NCBI GenBank assembly: GCA_964035545.1
Contig: OZ037770.1
Location: forward strand, 10,070,973-10,134,972
Direction of reading: 5' to 3'
DNA: 64,000 nucleotides
DNA from: Bugula neritina
Lineage: Eukaryota > Bryozoa > Gymnolaemata > Cheilostomatida > Bugulidae
This document shows positions 35,301 to 48,300 of the stretch, in pieces. The notes under the pieces are model-generated. The model was not told the origin of the DNA and made no database searches. It was given only the letters and a program-made list of their open reading frames with translations. A program made the translations under genes and the position numbers. Every line of letters begins with the position of its first letter. Positions within the stretch are counted from its first letter, which is position 1.

Positions 35301-38300
35301 CTGTGATGACAATTTTAAAGACATTGCTATGATCTATAATTATTACATGAATTTTAGCAATTTCTAATAAATGTGAAAATTTTGTGGTTAAACTACAGAG
35401 TACTTTGAAGCCAAATAAAACATGAGCCAACGCTTACTACCAACATTTGTGTATGCAACATCTTCGTCTTTTTACTCTAATAATAGTATCTATACCAATG
35501 AAAAGGCTTATGCGTTTTTATGTTGCAACTTATAAATTTACCCTATTCAATACCTAATTCATTCACTAAATTGTTAAACAAGGTTTTTTTAGGAAATTGG
35601 TTTTATACAACATTCATTTGGCATAACCCTGATGCTGTAGTAATTTTAAGGAGTTGTCTTTTCATGAGATCATCAATACTGTATATGTTCATTGTAGCTG
35701 GGATGGATGCCTACTGCGTTGTCCAAGTTGATCAACCATACCAGACCCATTCTACAAGTATAGCCAAGAATACTGTCAACCCATATTGGGATGAGCATTT
35801 CCTTTTGTAAGTATTTATTTTGTCCATTCTCAGAATAGTATAAAAACTTAAGCAAGTTTATAGTCACTATTCCTGTGAGAATCATCTGATGGAAAATAAT
35901 TTTTTAAGCAGATCTTAAGGACTTATTCAGATGAGGCACAGGAGCAACTATCACCAATGATATTTGCTGGGGTTAGATCCCATGACTTCGTGCTTATTAA
36001 CCCCTAGATCACGGCTGCTCCCTTCTCAAAATATTATTAAAAACTCTATATTAAAGCTTTATACTAATTTTATCAGCTTTGTGTGTAGGCCTAACAACTA
36101 ATTAACTGATTATATTTCAGCGATATGAACAGCAACACTAACCAAGTGACGTTTAGAGTATATGGGAATTCCAAAGATACAGATGGTAAGATAACTCTAT
36201 CTTTACTCTATGCAATAAATGATCAGTGTATTCACTTGAAAATATGATCAAATTTAGGTTATGATTCTATTGAAATCAACACAGTGTTTGTATATTATTT
36301 TATTGCTGTAATGAATATATGTGTCTAATTTTTGTCACAATTAATGAAGTTGTCATTTCTAGCATTTCCAGCTGACGTTGAATTAAGTAGACAGGGAAGT
36401 TCACAACAGAAGCTGAGGCACAAAATTTTGCTTCGCTTTTCAATTGTTTTCATTGATTAAGACGCTGCGGCCAATAGGTTTTAATATAGCCTCATTTTTT
36501 AATTATTTTAAACTCTTTTAGTCTTCATAGATTTGCGTTTAAACTGTGGATTGAACATTTTGTCATTTAGAACACACACTTTTCCCAAGTACTGCTTTAA
36601 CCTACCTTTAGTATATCATGTTTGAGATATTCATACATGTTGTCGTCTTGGGGTTTAGATAATAGGAATTGCCTTGGAGAGTCCGTTATAGAGATAGAAG
36701 TGTTGAGATACAACCACGGAATTAGACTCGTACTTCCTCTAGAGAGAAGAGCTATTGATACGGATCCTACACAGCCAGTATCTGGTTCAGTCACTATAGA
36801 GGTAGAGGTGGAGGTTTTGCTTGAGTGTCTGTATCTATTACATGCATTATAAGTTTAAGTTCACAGCAGAGCATTTTATTGAGAAAAACTTTGTAAAAAT
36901 GTGACAGTAAACACATTTAGAGAGCAGTTTTGTTGAATTTGAAAGTTATGTACTCAATGGGACCAGAGGAAGGTTTTTACAAACATTATATGACATAATT
37001 TTTACCGCAAGTCCTTTAAATAAATGTGCTTCTTTGTACAGGTGCTAGTAGCTGTGACAGGTGCTAGTAGCTGTGACAGGTGCTAGTAGTTTCAGCAGGT
37101 GCTTGTAGCTGTGACAGGTGCTAGCAGGTGCTAGTACACACTCACTGTTGATGTTGTCTGTAGGCTTTCTTTGTGGACTCAGCAGAGTTTTCTTCCCCTG
37201 AGTTGGACGATGTCTTTGCTCAGTCCGTGGAGCCGCTGTTAGTCGTCTCGGATGCCGGAGAGTCAGCGCCTGAGGTGATGGAGGAGCTGCCCAGCCCCAC
37301 CCTAAAGCTGCCTCCTGGAGAGGAAACAAATCACAGGCTATCTGAGTTAGAGGAGGTAACAGAGACTGAGGTCTTGTTGTACTGATGTTATTATATAAGC
37401 TATTTTTTGTTCAAAGAAATGTTGCAGCTGCTTGATTAACCCAATAATTGGTACTGAGGCAGCCATTGACTCAGGAGTTGTTAACTTTTGTCTTCAAGCT
37501 CATTGGCTGCATTAGATTAGTTATTTCTAAACCTCTTTGCTGGCACATGATTGTGGCAATTGAATGTACAATTGAAATTAAAAAACTGACCATTATTCAA
37601 CATATAGAGCCAGAAACATGTTTAAAAGTGATATATATATATATATATATATATAATTCGCTATATATCAAGATATGTATTATATATTATAACATAAATA
37701 ATTTTGTTGATTTTTCTGGATGTAAATATTTATTAACTTCAAGATTATAGTTTAAACTTTAATACGATAAATTAATTAGTTTTACTGATTTATATAAAAT
37801 ATGATTAAAAAAAGACAACTATTATACAATTGAATTTAAATATCCACTTCACAGAATACACTGGGTTCCAACAGCTCAACTAGGGCGGGTGACAAGGACG
37901 GGAGTGCACAGAGTATAGGAGTGATACATAACGACAGCAGGCTTGGTATGCCCTTCTATTTAGACTATATTATGTAGTAGGTGTGTCGTCACTAGGATTG
38001 TGATGTGTAGGCTGTAGCATATAGTGGTTATCTGTAGCATATAGTGGTTATATGTAGCATATAGTGGTTATCTGCAGCATATAGTGGCTATCTATAGCAT
38101 ATAGTGGTTATCTATAGCATATAGTGGTTATCTGCAGCATATAGTGGCTATCTGTAGCATATAGTGGTTATCTATAGCATATAGTGGTTATCTGTAGCAT
38201 ATAGTGGTTATCTGCAGCATATAGTGGCTATCTGTAGCATATAGTGGTTATCTGCATCTTGTTTTGTATTTCATGTCATTTTGGTGGTATTTTACTGCTC

Positions 38301-38465
38301 CACTCACAATTCCTGAAACCTATATTGTATGTAGATTTAGCTGAAAAAGTCAGTAGGCATCAAAAAAGCATAGCATAGTGAGTAAGCATAGTAAGTGATG
38401 ATGTGCAGCATTTAATTCAGTATTTATTTATACGTATTATATTGTATTATTATATTAAACAGTCA

Positions 38466-38558
<93 letters not shown>

Positions 38559-41500
38559 TATATATATATATATCTGACCTGTATTAGGTACACCTGGTAT
38601 ACTGTAGATATACATATCTGATGTACTTTCTGATATAAATACAACGTAAGCTAAATCTATTTGTAGATTCCACGCTGAGCATAGACATGAAAAATGCAGG
38701 TAAGACGTTTGTGAAAAGGGTGTTGCACCACCACATAGTTTCCTATAGGGTGTATTAAGGTATATAAAATACGCCACATACTGAATGTTCAAAGACATTG
38801 GGTTTTGTAGACAAAAGAATTGATTAGACAGAAATAATATTATTTTGTCCTATTTCTGACCAAATATTCTGATTTAGCCTATAAATACATATAAATGCAT
38901 TTCAACAGAAACCAACAATTAAACAGAATGTCATAAAAAATGCAGTACTTGCAATTAATTATATTATTATTACTACCAAGGTAGAGATACTGTTCATTAA
39001 CATTACTACCTTGGTAATAATATTAATGATTAATATTTCTTGTTTCTTGATAAATTTTGAGTTATACAAGATCAACTTAATTACTGTATATATGATATGG
39101 GCTGGCTAGTTTTTGCATGCTTGTCTCTACTTTGGATGTGAATTGGGTGATGCATGCATGGTTAAGTTAAGAACAGTTTCAGTGCGCTGACTTGGGTACA
39201 TTCGAGTCTTAGCACGTGTGGTTATAGTTAACTTAGAGTTGTCTTCTTCATGCTAGAAAGTGGGCGGAAACACCGGTTTTCCTTAACTTTGGGTAGGAAA
39301 AGAGCATCGTGGCTTGCTATGAAGCTGGATAGACCACATTCCTATGCTACAGCTGTGAGTGGTTTGATCTTTACCTTTACCTTTTGAATCCCTCTTGCAT
39401 GTAGTATTGTGGTACTGAGGCTAACCCTGCTCATATGTTCACTTTGACACCGGATAATCGAGATGCAGCACTATGTTGGTGGCGTCTTATTCACAGTTGG
39501 AGCTATGACCACCAAGTTAGTGCTGCTTCTAGATTCTTCCTTTTGACACAGTTTGATGAAACATACCCTGCCATATTCCTCAGGCCTAATTGACTTATTT
39601 CTGTTTTTAACAAATTTTTAACTTCAATTTCAAAGTTCTTACAAATTGTTTGAAAAAGTCTGCAAGTGTTTTCAAAAGAAGTAATATGAATTTCCGATCA
39701 AGTGGCAAGCTGTGTTTGGTGGTTTAGCATGCACCTTAGTTTCTCTACTTGCACCCTTTTTAAGTTGAATGCATCTTTTATTTTAGCTTGGAGTTATGAT
39801 CACTTGGAAAATACACAATAGAATACCCTTATCATATTATAATTTGAATATCCCTCATATTATTTATTATAGAAATTATCACTCTGCAGCCTAAAGACTC
39901 TGTTACTGATTTAGTAATGAAGGAAATCTCCAATAGACATGATATGCCCAGCACTATTATCATAACGAGTGGCCAAGGCAGAGTAAGTCTCTACATTCAG
40001 TACTCCAGAGAGCCGAGAGCTCCCACCTGCTTGAAAGTTTATTTAATCAATATTATTCTGCCTTATAATTGAAAATAAAAAACATATTTTTCATTTATGC
40101 TGATAAGCTCTGTTTTTGGCTTTATAATCCTTAAAAGAATTTAATGTGTGTATGATTAGCCCCATAACATATTATGAGTAATGAGTGCACGCCTCCTTCT
40201 TGAATCATCTAAAGCTTCTTGACCCTAGACCTTGTCATTCTAGCTGAATACTGCTATCTCCCCTAAACCTCGGCAGCCGCTAGTATCGCTAGCCTCAGTC
40301 GAGTCTCTGGTGAGTTGGTCTGAAGGCTTGTCGATACGTTTACGAGTTGTTCGAGTCTCGTTTTTTGACGGGCATTTCATATAACTCATATAACTAATTT
40401 TGCCATTCTGTGAAAGCTACTTATTTTGCTGTAAAATGTAGCAGAAAATATTTCAACAGTTTTTGACAGTTTGCTAATGTAGAAGATAGTAGTGAACTTA
40501 TTTGTGATTGGATTAATGTTTGTTAGGCTCTCAGGGATTGGCTATTGTTTAACTGATTCGTAACCTGATTGACAAGCCTTCAGCAAGTGATTGTTGTGAA
40601 GTGCAACTATATAATATAGGAATAGTCTTATTCTACCCTGTTTTTATCACAAATTCAAACAGAACTATTTAAAATTAAATTTTCGAGTTTAGCTTAAATT
40701 TGCGCAAAGTGAATAGAATATTTTCACACTGTGCACAATTTACCTTAACTAAATATAGCACAATTTTGTTCACCTTGATGGCGTGGTTTAAAATAGTTGT
40801 TAAAAAGTTAAAACTCTCAAAGTGATCATATTTCAAAAAGTAGACAAAGTTTGAATTTAAGATAAACTTAAAGCAGTGGTAGGTTTTCTTTATTCTTTCT
40901 GCACATTTCACAATACACTTTGTGCTCACTACTATAATTTCAGCTCCACTTCTTCCATTTTCGTTATTATCTATACATATGTAGAGCATGCATGGCTGGG
41001 CTGGCTTGCAACTAGTCTCATTAATGTTAACTTTGCACTCAACATCACGGGCTATGGATAGAGTGTTTACCTTCAACCTTCTTTTATACTTGTTTAAAAA
41101 CTAATATGCAGCTTTGTTTCCAATTTTGACAGGAACTTTCTAATGTTTTCAGTCGTTGTTAGTTAGTAAAACTGCCTATTTCCTGTCCTTTGGTACGTTA
41201 TACATACATCTGTTGGTCAGTCTGTTGAAGTTATATTATTGAATGCTTCAGTCAGATGATAGTGGTAGCAGTGGCACCCCTAGTATGCTACTGGACGTAC
41301 ACCCCCAGTACCCCCCACAACCCCCTTCCACAGAAGTGCCAGCTTTAGGGGGACAAATTTCAATTGCAGTGCCAACAAACAACAACCTACTAGACGTACC
41401 TAAAGGTGAGTAAACACCAAACATCTTAGCATTCTTCTCTTACACATAGTGTTTACTTGTCACAATGAAAAACGGTAACATACTTCTGGTTTCTTTGTAA

Positions 41501-44193
41501 GCAATTTTGTCAGATATCTATTGATTACTTGGAGTTATTGCCTCCCTGATGCAGTAGCTGGCCTCAGGTGCTGTGACGAAATATAACCACTGTGCGTTTT
41601 GATTCTTGAAGTTATCCTTTTACAGAGTTAGGACAAGCGTACCATTGATGTGTTAGATAACAATACATTTAGTATTTCAGCCAGTCTAAGAATTTATTAC
41701 TTTAGAAGATATAGCCTGGGTTTGTATTTGGTTAGCAGAGAGGAAATCTCGACTTTCGGGCTTGAAGAAAAGGTTTACAAAGACAAAAGATAAGAAGGCA
41801 AGATCTCACAGCGTGGAGAGAGGTTCGGGATTAGATGAGAATAGGTACTTGGCACCTCCTCGTTCTACCAATTTAGGTGAGTGTAAATAAGGCATTGGGC
41901 TAAGTTATATATAGGTCAGTGTAGATAAGGCATTTGGGTAAGTTATATATAGGTCAGTGTAGATAAGGCATTTGGGTAAGTTATATATAGGTCAGTGTAG
42001 ATAAGGCATTTGGGTAAGTTATATATAGGTCAGTGTAGATAAGGCATTTGGGTAAGTTATATATAGGTCAGTGTAGATAAGGCATTTTGGTAAGTTATAT
42101 ATAGGTCAGTGTAGATAAGGCATTTGGGTAAGTTATATATAGGTCAGTGTAGATAAGGCATTTGGGTAAGTTATATATAGGTCAGTGTAGATAAGGCATT
42201 TGGGTAAGTTATATATAGGTCAGTGTAGATAAGGCATTTTGGTAAGTTATATATAGGTCAGTGTAGATAAGGCATTTGGGTAAGTTATATATAGGTCAGT
42301 GTAAATAAGGCATTTGGGTAAGTTATATATAGGTCAGTGTAGATAAGGCATTTGGGTAAGTTATATATATAGGTCAGTGTAGATAGGGTATTATGGTAAG
42401 TTATATATAGGTTAGTGTAGATAGGGTATTATGGTAAGTTATATATAGGTTAGTGTAGATAGGGTATTATGGTAAGTTATATATAGGTCAGTGTAGATAG
42501 GGTATTATGGTAAGTTATATATGGGTCAGTGTAGATAGGACATTAGGGTAAGTTATATATAGGTCAGTGTAGGTATAATAGTAGTACATGGACCTGTGAA
42601 GTTGCAGGCAGCAGGTGTTTGTAAAGTGTGACTTTCACAGCATCAACTCTTATAGCAATATTAGGTCAGTGTTTATTTCATATATTGTTAGACCAGCCTC
42701 AGCTAGGTAAGGGTTGAGAGGAGAGCTCTCCATTTCTCAATAAACTCTTGTCTATGTGTGCTGTCATGACTAGTGGCAAATTTTGTAGTAAAGGAACTTT
42801 TCCAAACAGCAGGATATTTGTGTGTGTGAGTATATACTATGGGCGTTTGTGCGTGTTTGTGTACTAAATAAAATAATATGTATGTTGGTAGATAATTCCT
42901 ACTGGTAATACAGATCACTGGGTAACTAAATTCTCTCTAATAAATTTACTGCCATTTATTAAATTTGTCATTTATTGGTTAACCATTCAATGCTTTCACA
43001 TCCTCAATTCTATAACTCTAAATATAAGAATTTTTATCAAAAAACATGCTTATTTAATGTTCACTTCCATTTTTTGGTGTTTTCAGCATATATGTTTTTA
43101 ATCGGTTTTGCATGCTTACTTGTATAATTACCTGGTAGACTTGATCTATTTATTGTTGGTAGCCCCTAGCACATAGCATGGTCTCAACATCTGGTATATG
43201 CTGATGCAAAAGAGTCTATATTAGTTTGTAAACAATGCACTTTCACAGTGTGGATAAGAATTCTACGTCAACTGCTAACAGTTTTGGTCATTAGGGATGA
43301 TTATGATTTCTCACCAAGTGATTAGTAAATGAAAAAAAAATTAAAGTTTCACATAGCTATGTGTTTAATTCAGTAGACACTGGAATAATCAGAAAAATTA
43401 CTCATTTGTTGAATAAATTTGAGTTTCACTTTTTATTTGGGGTTATATATTTATTGCATGATGCCCTCTATAAATTATTATCTTAAAATCCATGTCACTA
43501 TTTTCGTTCATCTTGGAATTATCTCACCTTAAAAGGAAGTCTTTTGGCATTTGTATTGCTTCATAATAAAGTGTAAGCTTTTCCTAATAGCTGTTGGGTT
43601 ATTAAACAGGAGTTTAGAGTTATCCTCTCTAGTAGATGCAGGGTCCAAATTCATACATTTATCTCACCTAAACCATATGATAGTTAGTCAGATATTGTCA
43701 TTTGACATTCATTAAAATTCTCAGCAATGCTTTTAAGTTACTTGAAGAATTTATTCACTCTCAAAAGTTCTTTTGTTTAGAACCCAGTACCTCTGAGGCA
43801 TCATTGGGGCAAAGCACTTTGAAAAAGAAACTTGGAGGAAGTTTGAGAAAATTGTTTAAACGGAGGTCTAGCTCAAGATCTCGCGGTGCCCCTGAGTCGA
43901 AGGGTGCTAGCCGCTCTACTACCGACATCACGGATACCTTGTCTATTGAAGGAGCTCGGCCAGATGACAAAAGTTCAAGGTCATCTTTTGAGGTCGCCAT
44001 GAGCCCGCCCCATCACAGAACTGTCAGCCAACAAGACAGCTCTGGACCTCCTGATACTAGCCCTATAGACGGTCTCAGTAATAGTTATACACAGGAAGCT
44101 GATGAGAATTACAAGCCTCGTGTGTCGTCACCAACTATGTGGACACGTCATCATTCTTTGCCTTCAAACACTGCTAGTCCTAAGAAATATTAA
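29391..44193 (+). CDS. C2CD2L: C2CD2/C2CD2L (TMEM24)-like ER-anchored lipid-transfer protein
   Basis: TMEM24/C2CD2L moves phosphatidylinositol at ER-plasma membrane contacts using a membrane anchor, an SMP domain, a C2 domain and a polybasic tail. Eighteen exons join in phase (2586 nt, 861 residues): 29391-29819, 30343-30441, 31012-31125, 31238-31336, 31818-31976, 32574-32673, 34786-34857, 35698-35806, 36121-36185, 36659-36801, 37164-37355, 37855-37945, 38667-38699, 39873-39982, 40244-40309, 41252-41405, 41739-41876, 43781-44193. There is a hydrophobic anchor at residues 37-59 and an SMP-like region at about 130-300. The C2 domain lies at about 313-470 (GMDAYCVVQVDQPYQ, KNTVNPYWDEHF, SVTIEVEVEV). 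The Ser/Pro-rich tail has basic clusters LKKRFTKTKDKKAR and KKKLGGSLRKLFKRR, the latter matching the plasma-membrane-binding end. Exon 7 looks like a second C2 first strand. Exon 10 has three in-frame donor choices. Confidence 0.85.
31612..31817. repeat. 15-bp minisatellite made of 3' splice-site units
   Basis: About 13 copies of CACTTCCTGTTTCAG with a few variants (TTTTTC, CCATTTC, CTCTTTC, CAATAC). Each unit holds a pyrimidine tract and a CAG. The last unit is the actual acceptor of C2CD2L exon 5 (exon begins at 31818). The frame that leads into exon 5 stays open through the array. Confidence 0.9.
33110..33200. repeat. short tandem TATAATATAATAT/CGTTCTCTTTCTGT duplication
   Basis: A unit of about 40 bases containing (A/C)CGTTCTCTTTCTGT(A/G)G and ATAATATAATAT occurs twice or more in the intron after C2CD2L exon 6. 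No function is apparent. Confidence 0.55.
34268..34416. repeat. opposed homopolymers: G13 and C15
   Basis: A run of 13 G (34268-34280) and a run of 15 C (34402-34416) lie on the same strand, about 120 bases apart, in the C2CD2L intron before exon 7. They are complementary, so the single strand could fold into a long-loop hairpin, and the G-run could form quadruplex structures. Confidence 0.85.
35822..36023 (-). mobile_element. tRNA-derived SINE copy in a C2CD2L intron
   Basis: Reverse complement of the family at 22091: head GCAGCCGTGATCTAGGGGTT, box B GGGATCTAACCCC, body GTGCCTCATCTGAATAAGTC, tail GATTCTCACAGGAATAGTGA. It lacks the GGAAGAGCATCCAG block. It sits about 15 bases after the donor of exon 8 (exon end 35806). 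Confidence 0.8.
37041..37136. repeat. 19-bp minisatellite upstream of a C2CD2L acceptor
   Basis: About five units of AGGTGCTAGTAGCTGTGAC, the later ones degenerate (TTTCAGC, AGGTGCTAGC). The array ends about 27 bases before the acceptor of exon 11 (AG at 37162-37163). Confidence 0.8.
37629..37656. repeat. (TA)n microsatellite
   Basis: An uninterrupted AT dinucleotide run in the intron between C2CD2L exons 11 and 12. Confidence 0.85.
38013..38252. repeat. 20-bp minisatellite TGTAGCATATAGTGGTTATC
   Basis: About twelve copies, with point variants (TCTGCAGC, GTGGCTATC, TCTATAGC) shared between non-adjacent units, as expected from multi-unit duplication. It lies about 65 bases after the donor of C2CD2L exon 12. 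Confidence 0.92.
38463..38576. repeat. (AT)n microsatellite with AC interruptions
   Basis: About 110 bases of AT dinucleotides broken by regular ATAC steps, in the C2CD2L intron before exon 13. The Tyr-Ile repeat reading frames on both strands are compositional. Confidence 0.9.
39118..39340 (+). mobile_element. possible diverged SINE-like sequence
   Basis: A weak box-B-like stretch (GGGTACATTCGAGTC) follows a TGGTTAAG box-A-like segment, then GGTAGGAAAAGAGCATCGTG, which recalls the body of the SINE at 22091. The similarity is partial, and it may belong to another family. Confidence 0.3.
41877..42572. repeat. 38-bp minisatellite starting exactly at the C2CD2L exon 17 donor
   Basis: About 18 copies of a unit that begins GTCAGTGTAGATAAGGCATT and ends GGGTAAGTTATATATAG. 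The first unit, GTGAGTGTAAATAAGGCATT onward, starts at the first base of the intron. Each unit therefore begins with GT, ends with AG and has an internal GG/GTAAGT. Variant blocks (TTATGG near 42390-42520) are clustered. Confidence 0.93.
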
Positions 44194-45330
44194 AAGTTTT
44201 AATTTCTTTACATTTATTTGTTTGTTATATTAGTATTGCCTATAACTTATTGATTGTTACTTTTAACTGTATTAAAGATGTAATTAACTTTCAAAAGAAG
44301 ATTTTCATGTTCAATTAATTTTAATTAATAGTTTATTGCAAAATTTACTACAATTTTCAGTTGTTGGAAGATCTGTTTGAAATAAATCATTGTTCTGTGT
44401 GTCTTCAGTCATTAGTTTTCAATACATTACTACAATATTTGCTAATTTAACTCATTGCATTAACTTTGTGAGGGAATATTAACAAATTCAGGGGCAACCC
44501 TAAATTTTATGACAAGTTTCTTTGATACAATGTTGCTAGGTAAATCTTCGTGCTATTTCAAACTGTGGTGTAACCCTAAAATATTCATAAATAAAATTTA
44601 TTGTGTAATAAAATATGAGTGCATGCATCATACTTTCACTGTTTTCATCAAACCGTCATCTATTGTTATGGAATAAATATACAAATCAAGACAATCACTT
44701 CAAAGGTATGCCCTGGCGTTGATTAAAACTGTAACTATATCAGTTATAGTTTTTTCAGAGATTATTTCTTAGCAACTATCTTTATGATTTATAATCTAGA
44801 TTATAGCAAGCATAATCTACGAAAACTTCTTCCTGAATTCACATCAATTATTTCATCACTAATTTTATTTCACAGGCAAGGTACAGTGTCAAGATACCAT
44901 TTAATGAAATGGTCATTGACTGAAAGCTTTAGCTTGCTAAGTATACCCTGTTGACAGTTTTGAAGTAGTATTAGTTTTCATTTCATATTAAATGTATTAT
45001 AATATTGCTTCATGATCAATATTTTTTGTACTGATTTTATATGCAATAAAAGTTTATATATCTTGATGCATATATTTGGTTTTAAGCTTGAATTATATGA
45101 AAATATTGCTTTTTTGAATTAATTATATTGTGGCAATAAAAGATAAAGCAAGACTAAGAAATACAAAACACATATTATTTGGTAGCATTAAGTTTGAGGG
45201 GGCACCCAATAAATAGTTTTATCTACATTTATGCAATACAATACCAGTTGGCAAAATTATATAAAATAATTTATAATATTAACGAAAATTGTCCGTGTTA
45301 TATGGGATAGCAGTGTAAGTTCTTCTAACT
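44194..45330. other. convergent 3' interval between C2CD2L and SOD gene A
   Basis: It holds the 3' untranslated regions of two genes that face each other. From about 45025 onward it is similar to 54539 onward (CTTGATGCATATATTTG, TTTGGTAGCAT, CCCAATAAATAGTTTT, GGCAAAATTATATAAAA). This marks one edge of the SOD duplication. Otherwise nothing coding was seen. Confidence 0.6.
44381..44386 (+). terminator. candidate poly(A) signal of C2CD2L
   Basis: Canonical AATAAA about 190 bases after the C2CD2L stop codon. Further AATAAA hexamers follow (for example near 44590 and 44670), so the site used is uncertain. Confidence 0.4.
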
Positions 45331-48300
45331 TTAGCCAGCAATGAGAGCAACAGCATCTGGGTGATTAGCACCCTCCCACTCAGTAACTGCGATAGTGCCA
45401 CAGCCAACTCTGGTAGACTTAGATCCGCCGTGCACAGTCACAGAACGTCCCAACACACTCAAAGGTCCATTCAGTTTCACCTATACAAATATATTCAAAG
45501 TGATGAATGTTCAATTAAATTAAGCTCAACACAGAAATGGTTCAATAGCTTAACAGTTTAGTAAAAATGTCTTTTCTATTGTAATTAAGCAATACGTTTC
45601 ATTGCTTACAATTTATACAGTGTGTAATACATTGCTATCACTCAACCTGAATAAATATATTTTCAAAATTTTATAACATATTTTAGTGCAAATATGTTGT
45701 TCAAGCCATTTTCAATTTATAGTTATCTTTAGACGGCTAAAATGACACCATTTTATTGTAATCCTAATCTTGTCCTACTTTAAAAAAGCCTATTTTGTGA
45801 CTGAATGCTCCTACTTACAAAATCAAATTTATGTTGAAAGAGTTATCTTCTCACCAACAAATGGATTCTGAGTATAACATGCATATATCAGTTCACTATA
45901 ATATACTCTCAATAAATTACCTGCGTGTCAATCCTTTCAAACTCTAAGATATCACTACTGGATTTGAATGTTGATGGTATGGTTACCCTGGCAACGTCCC
46001 CAACATGTCTGTCTTCTACAGTTGGATCATCACTATGGTTCTTGTTACAGGGATTGTAGTGACCACCTAAAGCATGTACACTATGTCAACCAATGGAGTA
46101 AATGTAACAACTGGAATGATTTTAGCATGAGGAGTTGTCTAACTGCCAAATTAAACAGGAAAGTGTGATCTCGAATGCAAAACAAAAACAAAATTTCAAG
46201 CAAGTGAAAACAGTATGCTTATATAATAATTGTTTTTTAAGCAGTACAATATTGCTTCCATACAGAAACATCATATATACCAAAAATGTGCGAGAAAATT
46301 TTCTGCTTGGCTTAAACATTGTGCATGTCAATTTATGTGTATTTCTTGTAGGCAGTACGGCCAACCCTGGTGACCCCCCTAACATTGACCAAATAACTAT
46401 GGAGGATTGCCTACTATATAGCTGACACCTGGACATAAAACCCGTTCCTATAGTATAAGAATCTACTTCCTAGGAAAAAACATTGCACATGGAAGCTGAA
46501 TAATATAATAAATACTATTTATATGCAGGTTGATAACCAATGTTATTGTAATGATTAGGAAGTAGCCAGAAGCAAAATATAAGTTTTTCAGAGAAAAATA
46601 TTGTAAAATTTTTGTCTTTTGTAGCCAAAAGCACTAGAAGCGCTAAAACTAATATAGTTATTGACTTGAGAATAAATCCTTATTAAGATAATCCTTGCAG
46701 CATTTAGTTGAGTGTAGAAATCAAGCCTCTCAGCTACCTAGCACTGTGTAATGAAAACCCATACACCCTGTTTCCATACGGAAAACTAGAAGATGTTGAA
46801 CTTGCTGTAAACTTATTATATCAGAGATAAGCCTTTACAACACTTTGTTTAATTAGTGATTAATGCTCATAAGGGTCTGCGCCCTACCAAAATATTATGG
46901 AATTTATTTTGAAGATTACCAGTTGAAGAGCAGCTGGGATTTGTCTCTCCTTTCTCATGAACATGTAGAGAAAAGTATTGGCTGTCAAAGAGGAAAGCGT
47001 GAGTTCCTTGGATAGCAGCTGAAATATTATTTAGTAAAATAAAAAGAGGAGATTGTTATATTAATAGGCATAGATAATTGATGTTTTTGTTGACTGAGTT
47101 TATTTAACTAATATGTTTTGACAACATTTTTTGTCTAAATGTGTTACCTCAGTAACAACTCAGCAACACGATGAGAAAGACCAGCCATCTTTGTATAAAC
47201 TGTTGTGTAGAATAATGTTTGAAATTTTATAATTGTGGCATTTTAAGATACTTAATTCTTTTTTAAAAAATGCTACATTTGTAAACAGTGCATGGCCGGT
47301 AAAGACAAACACAAATCTAAAAAATCTTTAAAATTACATATATCGGAAATCTTTGAATAATAGTACTGCTAGAAGTTTTAGTTATGGAAAAGTATTTTAC
47401 TTTAGCATTGAAATAGTTTATTGAATCAAATTGTAAGGGTTCGTGAGAATAACATACCGTGAATTCTTGTTGTTTTACTGTCAATCTGAGTGAAACTGAT
47501 GACTCCTTTCACATGAAATGGATAGCTGTTCCCATCGGCAGCAGGGAAAAGTCCACTATTCTCAAACTTGGCAACAGCTTGAATAACCTCAGCATCTATA
47601 TTACAATAAAAATGTTTAATGTGTGTGTGTGTGTGTGCGTGTGTGTGTATGTGTGTGTACTTTTTAATTGTCACTATTTTAGCTAAAGGGCTGGTAGAGA
47701 TTGATTCTTACGCAACCAGGTCTCTGATTCTAGTGTTATCGGGTAAAGTCTATAATATACCATCATGCAATAAACATGCAATAAAAAAGTTAGCCTAGTT
47801 AGCTATAACAATAATATTGTAATAGCTATATGAAAAAATTTCAAACTAAAAGACGTAAAAGAAAGGGCTAATATATTTTATTTCAATACTGAAATGAATT
47901 TAGTCAGATGTATATTATATAGGAATCATACTCTACCATTTCAAATTCTTTATTTGAATTAGCATGAATAAAATAAGTGGTAAGGAAGCAGTCATGGGTT
48001 CAAATCCCGGCAAGAGCATTGGTGGTGTTGAGAAAAGCATTCCAATGTAATAACTCTAGTTTCACAGCATACACAACACCCCCCCCCCCCCCCGCCCTCA
48101 CCACTGCGAGGTCCTCACAGGAATGGAGGCTAGTTTAAACAAAATATGTCAGTTTTTTTATAAAATCAACTGTTAATAACTATCTATATAATAATTTTCT
48201 GCTTGCAGTCACTCTGAGTGCACGCACACAAATATATAAATGCTTTTTTTACCTGCACTACAAGACGGCTGGAATCCATTGGAGCTTTGTGCTGGGGCGC

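Noticed and set aside
38403-38798. Tyr-Ile repeat reading frames on both strands
   Set aside because: They are translations of an AT microsatellite.
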